Source: Streptomyces apricus (lineage in GTDB: Bacteria > Actinomycetota > Actinomycetes > Streptomycetales > Streptomycetaceae). From it: a stretch of 32,708 nucleotides of DNA. Below the pieces are notes generated by a model. It saw nothing but the letters and a program-made list of their open reading frames with translations, searched no databases and was not told the origin of the DNA. Position numbers and translations under genes: made by a program. Of the stretch, positions 15,884 through 24,033 are shown one piece after another (within the stretch, counting starts at the first letter, position 1; each line of letters opens with the position of its first letter). Where the stretch lies: assembly GCF_008369065.1 (NCBI RefSeq), contig NZ_VDFC01000075.1:59101-91808 (forward strand), given 5' to 3'.

Positions 15884-17000
15884 GCACGTCTTCCCTGGGT
15901 GACTCCGTCTCCTGCATCCGTGATTCCGTCTCCTGCTCGGGTACGTCAGGTTCCTGTACGTACCTGAGGACGCCCCACATGCCGTGCTCGTCGGCGTGTG
16001 GGGCGTCGTCCTTGCACGCCTCCAGTTCCTTGCCGAGCGCGGGCGTGTCGATGCCCGAGCCGATGAGCACGAGCTGGGTGAGGCGCTCCGCCGGCCCGCC
16101 CGGCGGCCAGGGCTCCGGGTAGAAGCGCAGGAACCGCCCCACGGCGTGGACGGCGTAGCGGTTGCGGGGATCGGACGGGCCGAAGTCGACGTACCCCTTG
16201 ATCCGGTACAGCCCGTCGGGCCTGCTGTCGAGGAAGTCCATCAGCCGCCGGGGCGAGAGGGGTGCTTCGGAGGTGAAGGAGAGGGAGTCGTAGCCGGAGT
16301 GCAGATGCCGGTGATGCCCGTCGGTCCCGTCAGAGGCGTCCTCCCCCTCATCGCGGTGCAGGTCGTCGAAGGAGAGCTGGCCGAGGCGCTCCTCGGCCGG
16401 CCGGCAGTCGAAGAGGAACCCGGGGTCGATCCGTCCGTAGGAGGCGGGGACGACGGCGGCACCGTCGGCGAGCGTCCGCACCAGCCGGAGCACGCGGTCG
16501 GGATCGTCGGCCCGGTCCGTCTTGTTGACGACGACGAGGTCGGCGAGGGCGAGATGCCGGTCGATCTCGGGGTGCTTCTCGCGAGTGGCGTCGAACTCGG
16601 CGGCGTCGACGACCTCGACGAGACCGCCGTAGACGATGTGCGGGTTCTCGCTGGCGAGGAGCATCTTGACCAGCTCCTGCGGTTCGGCGAGGCCGCTCGC
16701 CTCGATGACGATCACGTCCATCCGGACGACGGGGCGGGCGAGCCGGTCCAGGTAGAGGTCGAGCTCGCTGGAGTCGACGGCGCAACACAGGCAGCCGTTC
16801 CCGAGGGAGACGGTGGAGTCGCCGAGCGCTCCGGCGACCGCCATGGCATCGATCTCGATGGCCCCGAAGTCGTTGACGACGGCCCCGATACGGCTGCCGC
16901 CGCTGCGGTGCAGGAGGTGGTTGAGGAGGGTGGTCTTACCGGATCCGAGGAAGCCGGCGAGGACGAGGACGGGGATCTGGCGGGGGCTCGCCTGACTCAA
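15879..17000 (-). CDS. CobW/COG0523 family GTP-binding protein (putative metallochaperone)
   Basis: The 373-aa G3E GTPase has Walker A GFLGSGKTT (residues 16-24), the metal-binding GCLCC motif (C70, C72, C73), a Walker B-like VIEASGL (98-104) and NKTD for guanine recognition (159-162). A histidine-rich linker, DGHHRHLHSG, precedes the C-terminal CobW domain (FYPEPWPPG). COG0523 proteins deliver metals such as zinc or cobalt; the metal here is not determined. The start is taken as TTG 17000 because AAAGAGGT lies 6 nt upstream. A GTG at 17027 without a ribosome site would add nine residues. I found no Zur box upstream. Confidence 0.9.
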   Translation of the reverse strand: MSQASPRQIPVLVLAGFLGSGKTTLLNHLLHRSGGSRIGAVVNDFGAIEIDAMAVAGALGDSTVSLGNGCLCCAVDSSELDLYLDRLARPVVRMDVIVIEASGLAEPQELVKMLLASENPHIVYGGLVEVVDAAEFDATREKHPEIDRHLALADLVVVNKTDRADDPDRVLRLVRTLADGAAVVPASYGRIDPGFLFDCRPAEERLGQLSFDDLHRDEGEDASDGTDGHHRHLHSGYDSLSFTSEAPLSPRRLMDFLDSRPDGLYRIKGYVDFGPSDPRNRYAVHAVGRFLRFYPEPWPPGGPAERLTQLVLIGSGIDTPALGKELEACKDDAPHADEHGMWGVLRYVQEPDVPEQETESRMQETESPREDVL

Positions 17001-17318
17001 CGTGCGACCTCTTTCACCAATGCGCACACCGGCTCACGAACCGGCTCTCACTACGGGAAACGAATGCCCACCAAGGATACGAGCCGCCGGATACCACGCG
17101 AAGTGAACGATTGTTAGCGGCGCTCGCGGGGCACACGTCAGTCAAGGCGCCGAGTTGCGCGACCCGCGCTTCCCTCCGTGCGCCGCTTCTCCGCCTCCCA
17201 GCAGAACCGATCCACTCGGCACCCTGGGAGACGGCAAGCGCCGCCCAACGCTCGCCGGTCCCCATCAGTCGACCCGCACCCGACGACCGGCGGACGGCCG
17301 CCTGATCCGGGGGTTGAC
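17001..17318. other. Intergenic region between the CobW gene and the accessory patch
   Basis: This 318-nt divergent gap has no supported gene. The first 100 nt form a lower-GC leader of the CobW gene with a small stem (CCGGTTCGTGAGCCGG). GTGAACGATTGTTA at about 17103-17116 is the most AT-rich spot and could be promoter or operator DNA. Composition drops towards the DUF6082 gene. Confidence 0.45.
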
Positions 17319-17837
17319 ATGGCCACACAGAACTTTGCACGGGGATGCGGCTCGGCCGCAGCGGTCGGGCTGACCTTCGCGGCAGCCATCGGCGTTCTCG
17401 TCGTCCAGCAGCGGCAGTCCAGGAGGCTGCGGCTGAGCGAGCAGCACATCAACCTCGCCAACCAGCAGCGACTTCACTGGGAGTTGTTGAGCAAAGCACT
17501 GGAGGACCCCGCGCTGGCCGCCGTACTCGATACGCACGACGGTGCCATTCCGTCTGCGAAGTACCGCCAGTTCCTCTTTGCCAACGCGCTGTACACCAAC
17601 GCGTTGCTCGCTTACCGCATCGGCAACGTAAATCGAGCCGAACTCTTCGGTCATCTGCGCGGTACCGTACAGAATCCAATCTTCCGCGAATACTGGGAAG
17701 TGACGCGGCCTGCTCGCGCCAGCCTGGAAGCAAGTTCGATCGAAGCCCAGGTAGGGCGCTTGATGGACAACCTCATCAACGACCTCGATGAGGCCGATAC
17801 CGACGAATGGTGGGTCGTGGGAGATCCACACGAGTGA
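17319..17837 (+). CDS. DUF6082 family membrane-anchored protein
   Basis: The 172-aa product has one N-terminal hydrophobic segment (about residues 12-30, AAAVGLTFAAAIGVLVV) followed by basic residues (RQSRRLR). This predicts a single-pass anchor with the rest cytoplasmic. The body (QQRLHWELLSKALEDPALAAVL, FANALYTNALLAYRIG, FREYWEVTRPAR) matches DUF6082, a Streptomyces-rich family often present in many copies; no biochemical role is known to me. ATG 17319 is preceded by GGGGG at 5 nt and starts just before the anchor, so the longer frame from 17178 is rejected. GC is near 60% in the line I counted, below its neighbours, suggesting acquisition. Two small paralogous genes follow on the same strand. 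Confidence 0.82.
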   Translation: MATQNFARGCGSAAAVGLTFAAAIGVLVVQQRQSRRLRLSEQHINLANQQRLHWELLSKALEDPALAAVLDTHDGAIPSAKYRQFLFANALYTNALLAYRIGNVNRAELFGHLRGTVQNPIFREYWEVTRPARASLEASSIEAQVGRLMDNLINDLDEADTDEWWVVGDPHE

Positions 17838-17895
17838 GTTCATCCGGTCGTCCGGGTTTCACGCAGCGCCGTCAACGTGGGTAGGTTTGTCGTTC

Positions 17896-18195
17896 ATGCC
17901 AGCAAACACTCCCTACCCATTCACCGTCGCGTCCTCCGACCACTTGGAGCGGGTTACGCTGAAGATCATTCGTCGCATCGGCCCCTCACCTCGCAAGCGC
18001 GGCAGCATCTCAGGTGAGACCTGCCCCGACATTTTCGAACTGAGCGACGGCAGCTTCGCCATCATCGGAACGGATGCCACAGAAGCACTCCAGGACGAAC
18101 TTCCCGCCGACGCAGCGCGGGCCGACCATGAGCGCATCGTGGTCATCAGTCGCGAGACGCTGATCCGCGCCAAGGCCGACATTCCCGACCGCTAA
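17896..18195 (+). CDS. Small conserved protein of unknown function, copy 1 of a tandem paralogous pair
   Basis: The product is about 99 aa, soluble. The core runs RRIGPSPRKRG, TCPDIFELSDGSFAIIGTD, ERIVVISRETLIRAK, DIPD. I recognise no characterised domain. The alternating pattern (FELSDGSFAIIG) looks like a short beta hairpin followed by a terminal strand-helix. The downstream gene repeats this core at about 73% identity. The start is uncertain: ATG 17896 has only a weak TAGGT upstream, and the frame stays open to 17788, inside the DUF6082 gene. The 58-nt gap from DUF6082 suggests co-transcription. Lower GC than flanking core genes. Confidence 0.72.
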   Translation: MPANTPYPFTVASSDHLERVTLKIIRRIGPSPRKRGSISGETCPDIFELSDGSFAIIGTDATEALQDELPADAARADHERIVVISRETLIRAKADIPDR

Positions 18196-18328
18196 CCGCA
18201 TCCGAGAACTGCGGTCTCATAAGCCCACGATTAGGTCACCGCCTATTCGAATAACCGTTCATCCCAGGAATCTTCTGGCGCTACGATTGATTTGCTTCGG
18301 GATGCCCCTATGGTGTTGGCTACGCTCT

Positions 18329-18574
18329 GTGACCTCACTAGACATCACGCGCCGCATTGGCGTGTCCCCACGGCAGCGCGGAAGCCTCGACGGCAACACC
18401 TGCCCAGATATTTTTGAGCTGAGCGACGGCTCTTTTGCAGTTATCGGAGCGGACAGAACCGACTCCCTTGAGGGCAAGCTACCGGCCGACGCGGGGCGGT
18501 CAAGTGACGAGCGGATCGTGGTCATCACCCGGGAAACGCTAATTCGCGCCAAGTTCGACATCCCGGATGCCTGA
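18329..18574 (+). CDS. Small conserved protein of unknown function, copy 2 of a tandem paralogous pair
   Basis: About 81 aa from GTG 18329. The core (RRIGVSPRQRG, TCPDIFELSDGSFAVIGAD, ERIVVITRETLIRAK, DIPD) aligns with copy 1 without gaps at 55 of 75 positions. Differences cluster in surface-like stretches (RTDSLEGK versus ATEALQDE), as expected after duplication and divergence. No good ribosome site is visible. ATG 18302 and TTG 18287 are in-frame alternatives whose extra residues (Trp/Cys/Leu-rich) do not match copy 1. It may be a shortened or decaying duplicate. A hairpin at 18669-18696 may terminate the cassette. Confidence 0.65.
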   Translation: MTSLDITRRIGVSPRQRGSLDGNTCPDIFELSDGSFAVIGADRTDSLEGKLPADAGRSSDERIVVITRETLIRAKFDIPDA

Positions 18575-18901
18575 GGCGAGAAAACCCCATACGGCAGGAA
18601 AACCGCATCCCAACGGACCATCCCGTCGCCCCCCAACCGCGACAGGACACTGAGATCCCCACTGCGAAAGGCCTGGCTGCACTGGCGGCCAGGCCTGCTT
18701 CCGCACGGTCACTGCCGAGAGCACCGTCTCCGGCGCTCTCGGCGCACAGGCTTCGGGCCGACGGTCCACCGGTGACCACCGGACCCGGTTGAACCCGCAC
18801 TCCACCCTTGGCCGGAGCTCGGCCGCTTGAACCGGACATCACATTGTCCAGCCACTTCCGGAGCAGTGACACCACGCGTCCCGGAAGCCTTCGGGGGTTG
18901 G
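18575..18901. other. Intergenic region after the accessory patch
   Basis: This 327-nt gap has no supported gene. It contains a terminator-like hairpin (18669-18696) and a nested dyad around 18763-18785 (CCGGTG/CACCGG within GGTCC/GGACC). The promoter of the iron-box gene should lie at its right end. GC returns to the core level here. Confidence 0.5.
18669..18696 (+). terminator. Hairpin, likely terminator of the small-gene cassette
   Basis: AGGCCTGGC (18669-18677) pairs perfectly with GCCAGGCCT (18688-18696) across a 10-nt loop; GCTT follows. It lies 94 nt after the stop codon of copy 2. Confidence 0.6.
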
Positions 18902-18920
18902 TCAGGTTAGGCTCACCTCT
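18902..18920 (+). promoter_or_regulatory. Iron box (DmdR1/DtxR-type operator) directly before the start codon
   Basis: TCAGGTTAGGCTCACCTCT agrees with the iron-box consensus TTAGGTTAGGCTCACCTAA at 16 of 19 positions. Its last base is adjacent to the GTG start at 18921. Actinobacterial DtxR/DmdR1 represses through such sites when Fe2+ is plentiful. Confidence 0.88.
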
Positions 18921-19853
18921 GTGAGTACGTGCGCGAAGGTCTCACGGGACCTGGAAGAGCCCCTCGCGGGAACTGCCGCCACGGCGAGGACGTGGTTGCT
19001 GGTCGAACAGCCGGGTCCCTGGGGCGCCGACGCGCTGACATCGAGCCACCTGGACCCCGCGCTGGGCCGCGCCCTGGACGAGGCGGCCGAGGGCACCGGC
19101 GTACGCATCGCGCTGATCCGCCGTCCGGGGCGGCACGCCGACTGCCGCACGACCGCCGAGCGCCAGGTGTACGCGGCCCACACCGCTCCGGGGAACGTAT
19201 GGCTGCACAGCGCCACCACGTCGGACCCGGAGCGGCTGCTCGACCTCGACTTCGCCGCACTCGGCGGGGGCCGGGCAGGCACCTTCGACAGGGCTCTCGG
19301 CGGCCGGCCCCACCCCGGCGGCCCGCTCGCCCTGGTGTGCACCAACGGCAAGCGCGACCGGTGCTGCGCCCTCCTGGGCCGCCCCCTCGCCGCCGAACTC
19401 GCCGCCTCCGGAGTGGACGGCGCGTGGGAGGTCACCCACCTGGGGGGCCACCGCTTCTCGCCCACCCTCCTCGTGCTGCCGTTCGGCTACGCGTACGGGC
19501 GCGCCGAGGCCCACGCGGTCAAGGAGGTCCTCCAGGGCGTGCGGGAAGGGCGTGTCGTCACCGAGGGGTGCCGTGGCAGCTCCGCGTGGGAACGGCCCGG
19601 CCAGGCCGCCGAACTGGCCGTGCGGGCGGCGGTCTCCGAGGACGCGGCCGGAGTGCTCACCGTGGTCCGCACCGAGGGCCAGGCGCCCCACTGGGAGGTG
19701 ACGGTCGCCCACACCGACGGCCGCCGCTGGCTCGTCACGGTCGCCCAGGGGGCCTCGTCGCCGCCCCGGCCGCAGAGCTGCGGCTCGCCCCTGGGGTCGC
19801 CGGCGCGGATGGACGTCCTGGCGGTGCGCGAGCTGTCGCGTACCGCGGCCTGA
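18921..19853 (+). CDS. Sucrase/ferredoxin-like family protein (thioredoxin-fold [2Fe-2S] protein), iron-regulated
   Basis: The 310-aa product belongs to the Suc_Fer-like family. Conserved ligands are in CTNGKRDRCC (C140, C148, C149) and HLGGHRF (H173, H177). This is the two-Cys/two-His arrangement described for yeast Apd1, a bis-histidinyl non-Rieske [2Fe-2S] protein. A second region (about 220-300) carries a typical C-terminal extension ending CGSPLGSPARMDV. An iron box abuts the GTG start, so expression should rise under iron starvation. A role in siderophore-iron release or iron-responsive redox chemistry is plausible but inferred. The start is either leaderless or uses TAGG, part of the operator, as ribosome site. 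Confidence 0.9.
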   Translation: MSTCAKVSRDLEEPLAGTAATARTWLLVEQPGPWGADALTSSHLDPALGRALDEAAEGTGVRIALIRRPGRHADCRTTAERQVYAAHTAPGNVWLHSATTSDPERLLDLDFAALGGGRAGTFDRALGGRPHPGGPLALVCTNGKRDRCCALLGRPLAAELAASGVDGAWEVTHLGGHRFSPTLLVLPFGYAYGRAEAHAVKEVLQGVREGRVVTEGCRGSSAWERPGQAAELAVRAAVSEDAAGVLTVVRTEGQAPHWEVTVAHTDGRRWLVTVAQGASSPPRPQSCGSPLGSPARMDVLAVRELSRTAA

Positions 19854-19941
19854 TCCCCGCGCCCCGCTGACCAGCGGTTTCGACGAGATCCGCGCCACAC
19901 CTCCCGCGGAGCTCGGCACCGCTGCCCGTACCGTCGTGGGT

Positions 19942-21639
19942 ATGAGTTCCCCTCCCCCTGCCCGGCGACTGCGCCTCGGGATGCCGAAGCGGATGTTCTC
20001 GCAGGTGCTGCTGATGCAGGTGGCGATCGCCGCCGGGGTCGCCGTACTCGCGACGGGGCTGTTCCTCGCCCCGCTCAGCGACCAGCTGGACGACCAGGCG
20101 ATGCGCCGCGCGCTCGCGATCGCGCAGACCGCGGCGGCGCAGCCGCAGCTCGCCGAGGAGCTGACGTCGACGGCCCCCTCGGCGGACGGGCCCGTGCAGG
20201 CCGAGGCGGAGCGGGTGCGCAGGGCGAGCGGGGCCGAGTACGTCGTGGTCATGGACATGCGCGGGGTGCGCTGGTCGCACACCAACGCCGCCGAGATCGG
20301 CAGGCGCGTCTCCACCGACCCGCGGCAGGCGCTGGCCGGCCGGGAGGTCATGCAGATCGACGACGGCACGCTGGGCCGCTCTGCGCGCGGCAAGGTGCCG
20401 TTGCGCGACGCCGACGGCCTGATCGTCGGTGCGGTGTCGGTCGGCATCGAGTACGACAGTGTGCGGGCCCGTCTGGTCCATGCGATCCCGGGGCTCTTCG
20501 CCTACGCGGGCGGCGCCCTGGCCGTCGGCGCGCTGGCGGCCTATGTGATCTCGCGGCGGGTGCAGCGGCAGACCCGCGATCTGGCCTTCTCCGACATCGC
20601 CGGGCTCCTGGCGGAGCGTGAGGCCATGCTGCACGGCATCAGGGAGGGGGTGGTCGCGCTGGACCGCGACGGCAGGATCCGGCTGCTCAACGACGAGGCA
20701 CGGCGGCTGCTCGGCCTGGGTGACGAGGCAGTGGGGCAGCCGCTCGGCGCGGCGCTCGGCGAGGGGCGTACGGCCGACGTGCTGGCCGGAACCGTCGGCG
20801 GGACCGATCTGCTCACCGTGCGCGGACAGCGGGTCCTGGTCGCGAACCGGATGCCGACCGACGACGGCGGGACCGTCGCCACCCTGCGCGACCGCACGGA
20901 GCTGGAGCAGCTGGGCCGTGAACTCGACTCCACCCGCGGTCTGATCGACGCCCTGCGCGCGCAGGACCACGAGTACGCCAACCGGATGCACACCCTGCTC
21001 GGCCTGCTGGAACTGGAGATGTTCGACGACGCCGTGGAGTTCGTCGGTGAGGTGGTCGGCGACCACCGGGCCACCGCGGAACAGGTCACCGGGAAGATCC
21101 ACGACCCGTTGCTCGCCGCCCTCCTGGTGGGCAAGGCGACCGTCGCGGCGGAGCGTGCGGTGGCCCTGCGCATCTCCGACGGCACGCTGCTCCCCGACCG
21201 GCTGGTGGATCCCCGCGGGCTGGTCACGATCGTCGGGAACCTCGTCGACAACGCGCTCGACGCCGTGGCGGGCACCCGGCACGCGCGCGTGGAGGTCGAA
21301 CTGCGGGCGGAGGGGCGTACGGCCGTGCTCGCCGTACGCGACACCGGACCGGGCGTCCCCGCGGGACAGCGCGAGCTGGTCTTCACGGACGGCTGGTCCA
21401 CCAAGGAGCCGCCGGCCCACCGTGGGCGCGGAATCGGCCTGCCGCTGGTGCGCAGGCTCGCCGAGCGGCAGGGTGGCAGCGCACGGGTCGCGGAGGCGGA
21501 GGGCGGCGGCGCGGAGTTCACGGTCGTGCTGCCGGAGGCGCTCGCGGAACCGGCGCCCGCACCCGGGCCCGGGTCCGAGTCCGAGTTCGGCCCCGCACGG
21601 GGGACGACCGCCACGACCGCCGAGGGGGAAGCGCGATGA
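19942..21639 (+). CDS. Sensor histidine kinase of the CitA/DcuS (carboxylate-sensing) family
   Basis: The 565-aa membrane kinase has TM1 about residues 21-43, an extracytoplasmic PAS/Cache domain, TM2 about 183-204, a cytoplasmic PAS domain (about 222-320), the phospho-acceptor region QDHEYANRMH (H343) and an HATPase module (VGNLVDNALDA, DTGPGVP, GRGIGLPLV). The sensor domain carries GVRWSHTN and VGAVSVGIEYD, counterparts of the citrate/C4-dicarboxylate pocket motifs of CitA and DcuS, so a di- or tricarboxylate ligand is likely. The low-complexity C-terminal tail (PAPAPGPGSE) is unusual but short. The start is ATG 19942; GTG 19936 is also possible and neither has a strong ribosome site. The stop overlaps the regulator start (ATGA). 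Confidence 0.93.
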   Translation: MSSPPPARRLRLGMPKRMFSQVLLMQVAIAAGVAVLATGLFLAPLSDQLDDQAMRRALAIAQTAAAQPQLAEELTSTAPSADGPVQAEAERVRRASGAEYVVVMDMRGVRWSHTNAAEIGRRVSTDPRQALAGREVMQIDDGTLGRSARGKVPLRDADGLIVGAVSVGIEYDSVRARLVHAIPGLFAYAGGALAVGALAAYVISRRVQRQTRDLAFSDIAGLLAEREAMLHGIREGVVALDRDGRIRLLNDEARRLLGLGDEAVGQPLGAALGEGRTADVLAGTVGGTDLLTVRGQRVLVANRMPTDDGGTVATLRDRTELEQLGRELDSTRGLIDALRAQDHEYANRMHTLLGLLELEMFDDAVEFVGEVVGDHRATAEQVTGKIHDPLLAALLVGKATVAAERAVALRISDGTLLPDRLVDPRGLVTIVGNLVDNALDAVAGTRHARVEVELRAEGRTAVLAVRDTGPGVPAGQRELVFTDGWSTKEPPAHRGRGIGLPLVRRLAERQGGSARVAEAEGGGAEFTVVLPEALAEPAPAPGPGSESEFGPARGTTATTAEGEAR

Positions 21640-22316
21640 TCGAGGTACTGGTCGTGGACGACGACGTCCGGGTCGCGCGGGTCAACGCCGCCTACGTGGG
21701 GAAGGTCGCCGGCTTCCACGTGGCGGGCGAGGCGCACTCGGCGGCGGAGGCGCTGCGGCAGGTGGAGGCGCTGCCCCGGCTGGACCTGGTGCTGCTCGAC
21801 CACTACCTGCCCGACGACACGGGACTCGCGGTCGTACGGGAGATGCGGCGGCGCGGCCACCAGACCGACGTGATCATGGTGACCGCGGCGCGGGACGTCA
21901 CCACGGTCCAGGCGGCGATGCGGCACGGCGCCCTCCAGTACCTGGTGAAACCGTTCGCCTTCGCCGGGCTCCGCGCGAAGCTGGAGGCGTACGCCGAGCT
22001 GCGCCGCACCCTGGACGGCGGCGGCGAGGCCGAGCAGGCCGAGGTCGACCGGATCTTCGGCGCCCTCTCGGCGGGCACCGAACCGGATCTGCCCAAGGGG
22101 CACTCACCCGCCACCGCGGAGGCCGTGCGCCAGGCCCTGATGAGCGCGGAGAGGCCCCTGTCCGCCCAGGAGCTCGCCGACCGGACCGGGCTCAGCCGGC
22201 AGACCGCCCAGCGCTACCTGAAGCTCCTGGAGCGCACCGGGCGGGCCACGCTGAGCCTGAAGTACGGCGACGCGGGCCGCCCCGAACACCGCTACGTCTG
22301 GGCGACCCGCGCCTGA
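21636..22316 (+). CDS. Response regulator of the CitB/DcuR family
   Basis: The 226-aa product has a receiver domain with acidic D8-D10, phospho-acceptor D55 (VLLDHYLPD), T83 and K105 (LVKPF). A C-terminal helix-turn-helix follows (about residues 165-215, SAQELADRTGLSRQTAQRYLKLLE). It overlaps the kinase gene by 4 nt and is certainly its partner. CitB-family regulators activate carboxylate uptake and metabolism. The convergent DUF485/symporter pair is the nearest transport target candidate, though no regulator site was identified. Confidence 0.94.
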   Translation: MIEVLVVDDDVRVARVNAAYVGKVAGFHVAGEAHSAAEALRQVEALPRLDLVLLDHYLPDDTGLAVVREMRRRGHQTDVIMVTAARDVTTVQAAMRHGALQYLVKPFAFAGLRAKLEAYAELRRTLDGGGEAEQAEVDRIFGALSAGTEPDLPKGHSPATAEAVRQALMSAERPLSAQELADRTGLSRQTAQRYLKLLERTGRATLSLKYGDAGRPEHRYVWATRA

Positions 22317-22319
22317 GCA

Positions 22320-22426
22320 CCATGGTCCACGGGGCTGTGATCCGCAGCTCCGTGGTCTCCGGACCCGTGATCCGCAGCCCCGTGGTCCTTGGGCCCGTGA
22401 TCCGCAGCCCCGCGGTCTCCAGCCGC
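22320..22426. repeat. 30-bp tandem repeat, about 3 copies, between convergent genes
   Basis: GTGATCCGCAGC recurs at 22337, 22367 and 22397, an exact 30-bp period. Units differ at a few C/T positions, and a partial unit precedes the array (GGTCCACGGGGCT). On the minus strand one frame reads as a 10-residue repeat of the type DHGAADHGSG, but no start or supported gene uses it. The first copy also contributes to a hairpin (22327-22355). Confidence 0.85.
22327..22355. terminator. Hairpin between the response regulator and symporter genes
   Basis: CCACGGGGCTG (22327-22337) pairs with CAGCTCCGTGG (22345-22355), 11 bp with one G-T pair, around a 7-nt loop. It starts 11 nt after the regulator stop codon and could serve both convergent transcripts. 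Confidence 0.6.
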
Positions 22427-22440
22427 GCTCCCCGGGCCCC

Positions 22441-24033
22441 TCAGACCGCCCCCGCGCCCGTCAGCGCCCGTACCTCGGTCTCCGCGTGCTTCGCCTCGTC
22501 CGGCGGCTCCGCCGAGGTGACCGTGCCGAGCCAGCCCGCGAGGAAGCCCAGCGGGATGGAGACCAGGCCCGGGTTCTCCAGCGGGAAGTACTGCAGGTCG
22601 ACGCCCGGGAAGAGCGAGGCGGGGCTGCCCGACACCACGGGCGACAGCACCACCAGCACCAGGGCCGGCACCAGGCCTCCGTACACGGACCAGACCGCGC
22701 CGCGGGTGGTGAAGTTGCGCCAGAAGAGCGAGTACAGCAGGACGGGCAGGTTCGCCGACGCGGCGACCGCGAAGGCGAGCCCCACCAGGAAGGCCACGTT
22801 CAGGTCCCGCGCGAGCAGTCCGAGTGCGATGGCCACGACGCCGACGCCCACGGCGGCGGCCCGGGCCACGGCCACCTCGCTGCGCGGCTTCGCCCCCCGT
22901 CTGCGCAGGGACGCGTACAGGTCGTGGGCCACGGACGCCGAGGAGGCGAGCGTGATGCCGGCGACCACCGCGAGGATCGTGGCGAAGGCGATCGCGGCGA
23001 CGACCGCGAACAGAACCGTTCCTCCGGTGGATCCGGCACCGCCTCCCAGGTCGAGCGCCAGCAACGGGACCGCCGTGTTCCCGGCCGCGTTCGACCCGCG
23101 TACGGCGTCGGGGCCGACGATCGCCGCCGCTCCGAACCCCAGCACGATCGTCATCAGGTAGAAGCCGCCGATCAGGCCGATCGACCAGACCACCGAGCGG
23201 CGTGCGGCGCGGGCGGTCGGCACGGTGTAGAAGCGCGACAGGATGTGCGGCAGCCCCGCCGTGCCGAGCACCAGCGCGAGCCCGAGGCTGATGAAGTCGA
23301 GGCGCGCCGTCCAGTCCCCGCCGTACTTGAGCCCCGGCGCGAGGAACGCCGTGCCGTGCCCGCTGCGCTGGGCCGCCGTGCGCAGCAACTGGTCGAAGTC
23401 CCCGTGGAACCGCAGCAGGACGAGCACCGTCAGCGCGATCGCCCCGCCCATGAGCAGGACCGCCTTGACGATCTGGATCCATGTGGTGGCCCGCATGCCC
23501 CCGAAGGACACGTAGACGATCATCAGTGCACCGACGCCGACGACCGTCCAGGCCTGTGCCGCCCCGCTCGTGCCGCCGAGGAGGAGCGCGACCAGGCTGC
23601 CCGCCCCCACCATCTGCGCCACCAGATACAGGACGGACACGGTCACCGAGGAGGTCCCCGCCGCGATGCGCACCGGCCGCTCGCGCATCCGGGCGGCGAC
23701 GACGTCGGCGAGGGTGTACCGGCCGCAGTTGCGGACCAGCTCGGCGACCAGGAACAGCACGACGAGCCAGGCGACGAGGAAGCCCACCGAGTACAGCAGC
23801 CCGTCGTAGCCGAAGAGCGCGATCAGTCCCGAGATGCCGAGGAAGGAGGCGGCGGACATGTAGTCGCCCGCGATGGCAAAACCATTCTCCATCGGCGAGA
23901 AGAGCCGGCCGCCCGCGTAGAAGTCCTCCGCCGAGCCGTGCCGGTGGCGGCTCACCCAGGTGGTGATCCCCAGGGTGATCGCGACGAACACGCTGAAGAG
24001 CAGCAGCGCCAGCGTCTGGTGGTTCCCGGTCAC
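22441..24033 (-). CDS. Cation/acetate symporter (sodium:solute symporter family, ActP-like)
   Basis: The 530-aa product has about 13 hydrophobic segments and SSS-family signatures: GDYMSAASFLGISG near residue 57, TLADVVAARM near 107, GGMRATTWIQIVKAVLL near 178, and TAGLPHILSRFYTVP around 260. The family couples Na+ or H+ to uptake of acetate and other short monocarboxylates. GTG 24033 is chosen because it overlaps the upstream TGA (GTGA, 4 nt) and begins right before the first membrane helix; the open frame to 24750 is rejected. It is paired with a DUF485 protein, as actP is with yjcH. It converges on the carboxylate-type two-component system. Confidence 0.93.
   Translation of the reverse strand: MTGNHQTLALLLFSVFVAITLGITTWVSRHRHGSAEDFYAGGRLFSPMENGFAIAGDYMSAASFLGISGLIALFGYDGLLYSVGFLVAWLVVLFLVAELVRNCGRYTLADVVAARMRERPVRIAAGTSSVTVSVLYLVAQMVGAGSLVALLLGGTSGAAQAWTVVGVGALMIVYVSFGGMRATTWIQIVKAVLLMGGAIALTVLVLLRFHGDFDQLLRTAAQRSGHGTAFLAPGLKYGGDWTARLDFISLGLALVLGTAGLPHILSRFYTVPTARAARRSVVWSIGLIGGFYLMTIVLGFGAAAIVGPDAVRGSNAAGNTAVPLLALDLGGGAGSTGGTVLFAVVAAIAFATILAVVAGITLASSASVAHDLYASLRRRGAKPRSEVAVARAAAVGVGVVAIALGLLARDLNVAFLVGLAFAVAASANLPVLLYSLFWRNFTTRGAVWSVYGGLVPALVLVVLSPVVSGSPASLFPGVDLQYFPLENPGLVSIPLGFLAGWLGTVTSAEPPDEAKHAETEVRALTGAGAV

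Noticed and set aside
17001-17318. Zur box or cobalamin riboswitch upstream of the CobW gene
   Set aside because: No sequence close to the Zur palindrome and no B12-box was found; GTGAACGATTGTTA is only superficially similar.
17788-17895. Longer start for small protein copy 1 inside the DUF6082 gene
   Set aside because: Would overlap DUF6082 by 50 nt and add residues without counterpart in copy 2; ATG 17896 kept, though with a weak ribosome site.
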